From positions 18,178,342-18,242,341 of the forward strand of contig CM022679.1 in the NCBI GenBank assembly GCA_012295275.1: a DNA stretch of 64,000 nt, given 5' to 3'. Positions 38,871 through 50,800 of the stretch are shown in pieces (the first letter of the stretch is position 1; each line of letters opens with the position of its first letter). Position numbers and translations under genes: made by a program. Under the pieces are notes generated by a model, which was given only the letters and a program-made list of their open reading frames with translations, was not told where the DNA came from and did no database searches. This DNA is from Chrysomallon squamiferum (Eukaryota; Mollusca; Gastropoda; Neomphalida; Peltospiridae).

Positions 38871-40380
38871 ATATCAGTCACTTTTTTATGCATTTCCACA
38901 TTAATATTGGTGTGCTACTTATTACTATTTAGTTGTTTTGTTGTTGTTGTTAAATTGTGAGATATGTTTATTACATTTTAATTTTAATTAGGTATCAACT
39001 TCTGCTGAACAAGCGCAGGAATTTGTTACCTGTGTTTAACAATGCTGGTATTATATACTATATCATGATAAAAAAAAAAATATATAATCATTACAGCTAT
39101 GACAAATTAAACATAATTATTCTAATGAAACAAACTGTAAAATTCACATTTAAAATTTTCTATTCAGATTACAATATTCTAAATCCTTAAGAAAATGCAT
39201 GGAACAACTTTTGGCCTTTTAATTCTTTCTGAAAGCAGTTTAACTGAGATTTTGTGCTCTTTTTCCCTACTATGATTTTTTTAAATTTTTTTATCAGAAA
39301 ATGATTGTATGCAGTAACTTAGTTTCTAGTTAAAGAAACTGATTTAAGTTAACCACCTTCAGAAGCCTAAAAGTAAACTTCTTGTAAATTCGATGTAGCA
39401 TTATTTATTTTTGGTGTATTAAAATAAATGAAATGATTTAAAAAAAAAAAAAAAAAAAAAATGAAAAAGTGTTCATTTACTAGCAGAAGTACCTGATACT
39501 GTTTTATAGAAACAATAGCTTTTGGCCTGTTTTAGAGTTCATTATTTATGTGTCAAGCATTTTTATTTCATGACATCTGTTATTGGTTTATTTAGACTAT
39601 GAGTTGTAAATAATTGTTTCATAAAATGTTTACTTATTCAGAATTATAAATTCCTCAAACCAGTTTATTTATGTACTATGATATTCACATAATGCTTCTA
39701 TCTTTATATGGTAATATTATAAGTATGATGTTTGGAGTAACACTAGAAAATTGTCTTTTTATTTTGTTTGTCATCTGAGTTGGAAAGTGATGAACATGGC
39801 TATAATTATTTGCAGTTTATGTTGTTGCTTTTTATTATTATTATTACTTTTTACATTTTTTTTAGTTTGTATATCATTTATATATACATGTCACTGTATG
39901 TGTCAAATAAACTATTTATAAATAATATTTACCTTTATGTTACAAAGCTGTAACTTATATGACTACATGCATACATACATATAATTGCAGCATTGTTACA
40001 TTATTTTATTAACACTGTAGTTAGGAATTTTTAATCTTACTATTGTAATTTTGTTATTTTTGTAGTAAAATTTTAGTAATATACTTTCAAGTAAACTCTA
40101 AGAAGGCATATTGTAAACATAAACATTAATTTTATGAATAACTCATGTGAATTATGCAACAGCTAGGTTTGTTATAAGTTCTTTTGACAGCCTGACGATA
40201 ATAAATGTCTTTATTTCAATTTACCTGAGGACAGCTGACAGTTGTACCTGTTTGAGATTACTAACAGTGACAGCAATATATGAAGACATAAATTATTTAA
40301 GATAGCCAAGAGCAAAATAACTGTTAGAGCATTACTTGGAAATAATCTTACTGTAAAAGTAGGTAATGCTTTTCTTTTAT
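38871..40380. other. Gene-free DNA between palindrome and SLC9B copy B
   Basis: AT-rich sequence with an A homopolymer near 39441 and no exon, transposon end or RNA gene that I can support. Confidence 0.4.
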
Positions 40381-40411
40381 GAAAAATAACCCTTGGTTTT
40401 TTCCAAGTTAT

Positions 40412-40553
40412 CTCTGTCTCTCTCTTGCTTGCTTGCTCTCTGTGTGTGTGTGATATATATATATATATATATATATCTCGCACACACACAGAGAGACAGA
40501 GAAAACTCGAAAAAAAAAATGTATATATATATAGAGAGAGAGAGATTGTTGTA
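40412..40553. repeat. Compound GT / TA / CA / GA microsatellite
   Basis: (TG)n, (AT)n, (CA)n, (GA)n, A-run, (TA)n and (GA)n in succession. Overlapping short reading frames here encode only repeat residues. Confidence 0.93.
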
Positions 40554-40565
40554 TTTTGTGTGTGT

Positions 40566-40720
40566 TTTTGTGACCTTTGCAGAATATGTTTATTTTCATT
40601 TTTAGACGTTTCATAAAAAAAAAATAATAAAAATAAAAAAAAGAACATAAAGACATATTTTGGTAAGTTAAAATTTTGTAACATTTTATTTATTTATTTA
40701 TTTTAATGTTTGATTATTTA
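40566..40720 (+). repeat. Direct repeat flanking the palindrome, right copy
   Basis: Same-orientation copy of 29293-29480; together the two copies bracket the palindrome. Confidence 0.8.
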
Positions 40721-41649
40721 TTAAATATATTTGTGTATTAAATAAATATTAACTTTAATAAATAGTTTCTAAGATACAACCTACAAGTTTGGAATCCCTA
40801 TCTCTATATATTTATGTTTTATTTGATGTAGTATCTATGTATAAATGTTGTATTTTCATTAATAGCTTCATTAATTTAATACTACTTATTAAAATATTTA
40901 AAAAACTAAAAGAATCCCTCCCCCCCAAAAAAAAAATTAATAAAAAAAAAGAACCAGCATTCACTTATTGTTGATATTAATTTTTAACTGAACAAAACCC
41001 ATTTATTATTATTATTATTATTATTATTTAAAAAAAAATAATAATAAAAAAAATCAAAGAGGAAGTCATTGTTTATTAAATGAAATAAAATGTTATAATA
41101 TAATATAAAATAAAATAAAAAAGAACAAGAAAGGAAAAAGATCCTTTTTATGGTGTTATTTAGTTTTAAAAGGTTGCTTACATATACTTTAGCAATAGCA
41201 ACTATAACATTTTTGACAGCACTTTATTTTGGTAATTTAACTAAATATGATACAGGTTGAAGTATAATTTTCATTTTTAGCTATTTAAAGTTGTGAACTT
41301 AAGTAAATATTTTTAAATGTTGAAAAAATTATTTACTAACATATTTGAAAAAGTAGTATTAAAATAATATGATCAGCAAGTTTCTGTATTTGGAATGCAG
41401 TGTATTTATATCAGGAGAGGCAAAAACCCCACAAAAAAACCATACTAGTTTAGCATCAATTAATTTTTAGAAAATATTGGAGGAAAACATTGGAATAAAT
41501 TGATGAAGTTAATTGCCCAGGATTAAAAAAGAATAAAACAAATCAGTACTAATCATTTATTTAATATTGTAATAAACCATAATGTTTTAATAGGTAATGC
41601 CTTTTCTTTTTTTCATACTTTATTTATAGGTGCACCATTCAAAAAAATT

Positions 41650-44600
41650 ATGGATTGTTCAGAAAACAATGACATTCATCTTCAACAAATAAAAAATACA
41701 GCTGATCCAAAGAGATGTAATGACAAAAAACACAGTGACATCTCTGTGTCTTATGAAATTGCAGAGGAGTTGGCAGAAAAAAATAAATCACAAAAATGTA
41801 TTAAGTGTCGTTTGTACTATTACAAGTGTACATCTCCAATTCTTACAGAATCCAACCCATTGCCTGACAATCCAACTTGGTTGGACAGATTCAAGCATGG
41901 ATTCTTGTGTCCTCCTCATGGCATACTTGGAGGACTTTTGTTACTTTTAATTCTTTTCTTCACTTGGTGGGGAGTACTCATTGCTATTACAGATAAAGAA
42001 GCTCTTCCTGGAGGGAATTTGTTTGCACTGTTAGTGTTGTTTGTCACATGTTGGCTTGGAGGATATCTCATTTCATTTCTCAGATTGCCTCCATTGCTTG
42101 GTAAATTACTTATTGTTGTTAGATTAGATTTATATGTCAACTTGAAAATTCATTAAATATGTTACTGCTGATAGATTGATTTATTGGAATAATTGAAGAT
42201 TGATTATGCTAACATAAACATTTGAACTACAAGTAATTAAATAAAATTTCTATAAAGAAATGTACACAGGCCTTGTTTTATCTCCTTTGATGAAGTAATC
42301 TTAATAATGTGTACTTAACAGTAAATGCAAATTTCAGTCATGTATTATATTTAAGAAACATTATGGCTAAATATAAAAAATATATAATATCTTTATTTTT
42401 AACTTTATCTTTAAGGCATGCTAATTGTTGGTGGAATACTAAGCAATGTTCCATACATTTCAATAGCTAAAGACATCCACCATAACTGGAGTACAGGTGC
42501 AAGGTGTGTCAAATTTTGAATCATTTCATTTCAGTTTGTTTATCTGATAATTTTCTTTCTGTTTATCTTTTAATTATTTAATTAATGATTTTTTAATTGG
42601 TTTTTTATTTTATTTTATTTTTTTTGAGTAAGAATAATTATTTTTAATACAAGTTAATGAGTTTTTGTACTTTTTATACTGTTACTTAATCCACCTCTTA
42701 ATGTTTAAAACAGTTTTAAATTAACATCACTTGATTCTTTAATAGTGTATATAAGGTCATATTACTAAATTTATTAGACAGATTGCTTTGACTGTGATCC
42801 TGATACGAGCTGGGTTAGGTTTGGATCCAAGAGCTTTACGTCGTCTCTCCTTTGTAGTTGTTCGACTTGCTTTCTCACCTTGTCTCATGGAAACCGTCAC
42901 TGATGGAATTGCAGCTCACCTCCTGTTAGGGCTTCCATGGGAATGGGCCTTTATGCTTGGGTAATATGTTAGAAAAAAATATTCATTATTTCACAACTGT
43001 TTATCTTTATGGTATCTCAGGATATATAGATATTCATAAACATAATTACAAATGCCTGCAATTTATCTTCAGAATGTTAAAATATAAATACAGAAAAACG
43101 TCTTCAATCTTCAGTGTTTTACTACATGTGTGACACTGAAACTTTTTTCTAAATTTGTTATTATAATATACTTTAATAACATATTTTCTTATTATTTTAT
43201 TTAAACATATTTTTGTTTCAGTTTTGTTATTGCAGCAGTGTCACCTGCTGTTGTAGTTCCCTCATTACTTGGTCTGCAGGAGAGAGGTTATGGAATTGAG
43301 AAAGGTGTACCTACGCTTATCATTGCTGCTGCCAGTATTGATGATGTACTGGCCATTACTGGATTTGGAGTCTTAATGGGAATTACCTTCTCAAAAGGTG
43401 AGATGCATTTCATTAACATGTAAAGAATGCAGTGCTATCAAGACAAAATAACTAACAGCTTATTTATTTAGTTTTAGTTTTTTCTGTTGAAAACAAAGTT
43501 TATCATATTTCAACTAATTTAAATCTATTTATAACGTAATCTCTCTAGACAACTGGACTATGTATTCATTTTCTGTTTTTAGATTTATACTTTCAATTAA
43601 GAAGAAGAACAACAAATTATTTTTCGATGTCATTTGAATGTCATATATATTTTTTAATATTATAATTATTTATTAGTTATATATTTTACAACTGTATTGT
43701 GTTATAGTGTTTATAATATCTGATCTTGTTTGTTCCTGTTTCAGTAAATTTTGTTATTATTTTTCAAAGAAATTAATATTTAAAAGCTTTATTCCTTCTT
43801 TTTCATTAACCTACCATTTGATATAAGTATTTGTTATTACAATCCCTTTGTGTACATTTATTTTGGCAATGGTTACAGTGTTTCACACATAATCAATTCA
43901 TTGACAAATCTAAAGACAATTATATTGCTGCTGTAACTAAGAGCAGTGAATCCTTTTCTGTATCAAACATTTAATATGGTCTTTGCTACAAAAAAGTAAA
44001 TGAAAAGTAGATTTAGCAATATGTACCATTTAATATTTCATTCTGTTAGAATGTTACTCATATTAATTCTTTTGTCATAGGAAACCTTGTATGGACCTTA
44101 TTTAAAGGACCCATAGAAGCTATTGTAGGTGTGATTTATGGAATTACAGTTGGCATAATACTTTGGTATATTCCTCAAAAATCAACTGTGAGTAGAGAAA
44201 TCTTGATTTTTTTGTAGTTCTTTCAACATAAACATTTGTTTTTTGTTTTAAGTATATAAATGTATATCTTGTAAACCATGACTTTACATAATATGTTCAT
44301 TAATAAATTGATACCAACTAACGCCTTTCACAAAAGCCTTTCAAATAACACATTTTCATTAAAATACTGCAATTAGATGTTGTAGATCTAGTGATTATTA
44401 CATCTTGTTTGTACATTCTTGATTAAAAACAGCACAAAACATCATGGATTTAGAATTTTATTCTATTATTATTTCCTGATAATTTTTTGTTTGTTTTAAT
44501 TTTGCACTTAATTCAGAAAAATCTCATATTGTTCCGAAGTACACTTCTAATGGCCTTTGGTCTTCTGGCTGTTTTCCTATCCATTTATTTTGAATGGTCA

Positions 44601-44794
44601 GGAGCAGGCCCTCTTGGATGCCTTTCGTTGGCTTTTGTTGCTGCACTGAAATGGAGAAATGAGGTGCATCCAGACAATAAGGTACTTGTTACTTTATTTA
44701 GAATGCCATTAGAAGTTGGAGATGATAGTTAATTGTTATTTGACTTTATAAAACTATTTATTATTTTTGCAAAATAATATATGTGAGTATTAAA

Positions 44795-44831
<37 letters not shown>

Positions 44832-47800
44832 AAAGAAAAGAAAATGACACCATCAGTAAATAGGGATGGACTGGAGGATTCTTCTGTTAAAAACAGAATG
44901 CTAAAAACTTAAAAACTGTAATAGTTCAAGACCTTTCCACTAAATTATCATTCTTACTGGAGCACAAAAAATAATGGTAGAAAAAGTGTTACTGTTATTT
45001 GTTTCTTTGTTAATTTTATAATATTTATGCACAGAATTCTATTGAGGATGTTGTTGGAGTGTTGTGGATGATATTTCAACCTTTGCTCTTTGGTCTGATT
45101 GGAGCTGCTATTACTGTCAGTGACATCGATTCAAACACAATTGGTACACTTAAACAATATAGATAATACATAATTAGGAAAATATATGAAATGTAATTAT
45201 CTTAATCCAGATAACATAATCCTTATTCTTTTTTTTATATTAACATTCATTATTTGGATTTCTTTTTTTCTCCTACAATTAATTTCTTTCATTATTTTTG
45301 TTTGTATAAATTATGTAAAAATGCAGATAAATATTTATTTTATGTAATATTACTGAGAGAATATTATACACATTTATCTATTTTTTAAAAGAAAATGTAG
45401 TTTATTATTATGCAGGGTAAGTGCTAAAAGGTCATATCTATATAAATTTTAAAAATGACATTTAATTTTGGCCTTATAATGAATGATCCTTGAATCTTTT
45501 GGAGATAAAAAATGTTTGTACATAAAAACTTTGCTGGTGTCATTTTGAGGTCTGTATCACTTTCCAAATGACCAATAAAAAGCATGTACAATGTGTCCTT
45601 TTAAGCAAAATTTGGTTAATGCTATTGACTGTTTTGTTGTTTTTTTCTCTTTATTTTGATAATAAGCTCTTGGAGTTGCCACACTGGGTATTGGTCTGGC
45701 AGTACGAATGACAGTATCATTCTTTGCAGTTTTCTGTACAAATCTCAATTTTAGGGAACGTTGTTTCATTGCTATTGCCTGGCTTCCAAAAGCCACAGTT
45801 CAGGTAAGTAATAATTGTAGACTGTGAATAATAGAGATATGGCAACTGCCAGATTTTGGACAGTCAGAACTTGTTGAAAAAAAAAATTAAAATTAAAATG
45901 ACAATTCTGAAGTGGTAGAAACATCTTTCTGTGCCATGCTGCTGTAGCTTAAGTTTTAATACAGGTATGCTTTGTTCATTTGGGTCAAAAGTAAATTCAG
46001 GCATTTCTCTGAAATAACACAATCATCTGTAACTAATGGTGTTTTCTTCAGATGTTTGAAATTAAAACAGATTAGCTCTGTTATAAACCTGTCTACATCT
46101 TCATTTGGTAAAAGAGAAACATCCAAATATCTATTAAAATATTTCTAAACAGTTTATTTTATTGGTTTCTTTTCACAATTAAATTTTTTGTATTCAAGGC
46201 TGCTGTAGGAGCTCTTGCTCTGGACCAGGCAGTTCAACGTAAAAAAAGTGGAATGCAGAATGAAGATGAAATCAGATATGGCAAACAGGTCAGTCATGTT
46301 AAACATGACACATATATGATATTCTCAGTCAGTTTTAAACAACTACTTAAAATATATTTTTATTTCATTCTCAACATAAAATTCTGACCATTTAAAATTT
46401 GCTACATATTGTACAAAGTAATAATAATAACAATAATAATAATAATAAATAAATAAATAAATAATTAATTAATTAATGCACATAACATAACTAGCATTTT
46501 GATATAAGAGAAAACTGAATACTTTATCTACTGCCTTAAAATTGATATAATTATGTTTGAAATAAATGTATACTTGGATGTTAAGGTTGTACAGGGTTTC
46601 TGCCTGAAGAATAGCTGTGTAGAAAAACCTATCCTAAAATTTTCCAAGGGTTGAAAAGCCTACCATGACATTTGATGAACAAAACAAACAAAAAATGTTT
46701 AACCTATATATTTACTCTAATAAAACTAAGGAAGGCCTTGTGATGGCAAAAAGTACCATTTTGTCATGTATGTAATTGACGGGACGCTAAGATGCTTGTT
46801 GAGATTACATAGTTTTTGTTACAACCTGCCCAGTACTGTAGATCTACAAAACAAATAATGTAATAATCATAACTCCAGATTGACAGATGAAATATTTGAG
46901 AGTTGATTAAACTACCTGTCTGCACTTGTCAGCAGATAAACTGTCAAATATTTCATCTGTCTCTCTTTCAAAGACATTGATATTTATCTCTGTTTTATTT
47001 ACAAGCAATCAAAATGAATATTAACATTATGTATTAATCATTTTAAATGTCTTGTCAGCTCTGGTCGGTCATTAATGGGTGCCAAATGGCATTACACAGA
47101 AAATACTGTAGACTGCTGAACATTTTGGCTTTTATGTATATATAGCCAAGCACATCTTTCAAGAAATCCTTGATTGTTTTGTTGAGCACATGAATGATAA
47201 TTTTTTTTTTTTTTTTTTTTTAATCTGAAGTTACGATTATACAATATATTTTCTTTTGTAGACCTACAATAATGGGCAGGTTGTCATAAAAATGCTGTAA
47301 GCAACAAACATGAAATTGTACTGTCAAAACTCTCATGGGTCACCCATTACCAAATTCCTTAATTTTTTGTGGCAGAAACCCTGGGTGGTGGTGGTATTAC
47401 TAAATGTTGGTTTGTTATTGGCAGTTGTTGAATGGATTTTTTATTTATTTAATTTTTTTTTTATTAAACTAGATTTTATTTAATGTTACTGGCATGGTTC
47501 ATATGAATATTTTAGTTAAGTATTTTTGAAGATCCAATTCTCTAAAACACAAATCACTTATTGTTAATATTGTAGGTAATTTCTGTTGATAATTAGAGAT
47601 ATTTTAATATTACTGAGTAAATAAAATGATTATATATACCAATTCATTTTTGGTAACACAAGTCTGTATTATTTAACACATTACTGTTTATTATGAATGC
47701 AGCATTTAAAAATTTAACTTAATAGTGTGTTAAGAAAGAAAACAAAATTTCTCCAAATATTGTAATATTAAAGTTAAAAAACCATTTTTACTGTAATTTT

Positions 47801-50800
47801 TTAATCCTTCACATTAAATTATATATTGTTATTTAATGTCATCAATTTCTATTTCATAAGATAATTATTTTTGTCTTTATAATGTAGTTTTTTCATTACT
47901 TATTTTTTGTTGTTATGCTAATTTTATGCATACAGTAATTGATACTTAGCCATGCTTTGGTTTAAGGTGAATACTTCTGCATGTAGCTGATTTGGTGATT
48001 GTTTCTAGTGTTTAAAAGGTGCTATACTTGCAAAACAATAACAAAACTACAACAGTTGTAACCAATTCATTTATTTCCTATTTTATGTAAATCATAATGA
48101 AAAAAAATGTCAGTTAATTGTTCATTATACAGATGGGATTTAGTTGTGCATTCTTATAAGGCATACTGATAATGTAATTGGTAGGCCTATATTTTAATTT
48201 ATTTTTCAATATTGTAAGAGATCCAGCAGCAAATAATACTGAATGCTTTTCAGTGTTTGAATGGAACTACTCTGTAAACAAAGAAGAACATTTCAGCATT
48301 TTGCTTTTTATAAAACTATTAAGAAAATAAATAAATAAATACGAATAAATTTAGAAATTACAAAAACCCGTGATATTTGTTTTATTGTAGCCTAATAAAT
48401 TATTAACTGCATCATTTGAATTGCATTGGATAACACTGTTTTAAATGTATTCCATTTAAAATAATTAATTATTATTCATGGGTGCATGTCTAATTACTTG
48501 GCAAACTAAATGGACTATTTGCATGAAAATACATTAAAAATAAAAATAATAATAATAATAAAAAAATATATAATTATAAAAGTGACATTCAAGCATATGA
48601 TATTTTAAAAACTTTTTAAATTTCATCTTATCAAAGAGTGAAAGAAAAACAATTTATTTACTTTTATATAATAATTAAAAAAAAAAAAAAAAACGTTTAC
48701 ATATATTAAGCCTTTTAAAAATAACTGTTTAAAAATTTTGTTTTTCACAACATAACAGCTCCTAACAATTGCAGTGTTAAGCATTCTGATCACAGCTCCT
48801 CTGGGTTCTACTGCCATCAACATACTGGGTCCACGCCTGCTGAAATACAGAGTTAAAACCATACAGATAGATGTTGAAGAGATGGAAAATAAACAGTGTT
48901 TCATCAATGACAATCACAGTGGAGAACAGAATATACTTGTTAATGCCAAAGATGAAACATGATTAAGATTAAAATATGTTAAATTGATCTAGATGCTTCA
49001 ATACATTTCCGATTGTGTCAGTATTTTCATACTCCTAATCAACTACTTTGGAAAGTAGTTTTAGATAATCTGAATAAACTGAACAAATATTTTTCCTTAA
49101 AAGTTAATTAGGTACTTCAGTTAACATATTTTTATTGTAAAATAATTAAGTTTTATTCAGTCATATAAACTGATACTAGAATGTGATAAATTGTTAATTA
49201 TTTCTATTTTGAAATATCATTAGGGGTAACTGGATGTTTCTTGAAATCTTAACAGACCTCTTGGATCATCACCAGATTTGTAAATTTATATTTATTTTCC
49301 AGTTCTTTGTTGATATTGCAGTTTGAAATTAATATGAAGTAATACTACAACTCCTGCAACTGGCAGTGTTATGGAGGTTGACACTTACTTATTAATTAAA
49401 TGCAGAAATGTTTTTAGATTTATTACGTGTTTTTTTTCTCCTGTTTTTCTAGTTGTAAAATTGTCTTTGTTCACAGCAGGTATTTAGGTTTTTTGATGGT
49501 TGTTGTTTTTAATATAGCAAAGGTTGTTGTATAAATTCATTTGATCATTTTAGTTACCATTTTCTTGCTTGTTTCTTTAAATTTTATTTGTAGTGTTGAC
49601 CTAGTCATTTTGTTTTGGTTTTTGTTTAGGTGTTTTTTTTGTTTTTTTTTATTCCAGTTGATTCAGTGTTTTCATCCTTTTTATTTTTTGGCAATATTTT
49701 TATTCTATCTCTGACTGAAATTCTATAGTTAAAGATTTTGCTAAGTTTCATGAATTATTTTTGTCATCAGGTGCTTTAAATTTGCTCAGAGCCTAATTTG
49801 CCATTTTTATTTTTATTCAGTGTTACATACTAATATGTTGTTATTTATGTATTTATAAAAAGCATGGGTGATATTTGTTATGTGCCGTTAAAATAAATAT
49901 CTTTGCAAACTGAAGATACCAATTTTATATCTCTACAGGTTCATTTGGTGAAAAATGCTTGGTTAATAATCACCTTACTTTTATATTTTGTTTTTCTATC
50001 CCTCTTTTTTATCTGTTTCCATGAAAATACTAGTTACATAATAATTTTTTTCAGAACAAAAAAATAATATATTACTACTGATTCATAGCTTTAAATTCTT
50101 AACATGCATTTAAAAACATTTTGTTTTTATAATAATAAACATTTACAGTATAATGTTTTTCTTGGTTATTTATTGATTATCTATTTTTTAAACTTTTTTT
50201 TAATGTTTTTGTTTGAAATTTTCTTATATTATAATTTATATACATACCGTATATACTTGTGTACAAGGCGACCTTATGTATAAGTCGATGTGTATTTTAA
50301 GACCAAAAATTGTGTCATTTTAGGTATTACTTGTGTATAAGTCGACTGTAGATTCCAGGCACCGTCACTATTTTTAGACCAGTGTGACAGTGCCATGAAG
50401 GCCTACATTGTACGCCTACTGTAACATAACTTGAATGAGCTGTAACTTGCACGAACATACCATAATAATGTAAATGCATGTATTACACGAGCTATAGCCT
50501 AAATGTATCATATATAGTATCTCTTTAATGTAATAGGTCTAACATGGAAACCTAACTTAGCGTTATATTTAGCCGTTCTATGATTTACAAAATTTGTTGG
50601 TAGTGGATATTAATGACGATTGCAATATTATTTCACCAAATTCTTTACAATTAAACAAGTGAATTTTGTTTATGAAATTAGGACCGATATTTAGTGCAAT
50701 TTGGCAGAGAAGTCTGCATTCCTAGATCATTGCAAGACGCCGTAAGGCATAACGCCGTACTGACGGTTTTCTCGCTTTAAGATGCATTTTTATGTCATTA

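Noticed and set aside
29797-38880. Clear target-site duplication around the palindrome
   Set aside because: Flanks 'ctatatat' and 'atatcag' share at most ATA, which is expected by chance in AT-rich DNA.
40211-40684. 157-aa and overlapping frames rich in YIYIY and SLSLS
   Set aside because: They are translations of compound microsatellites.
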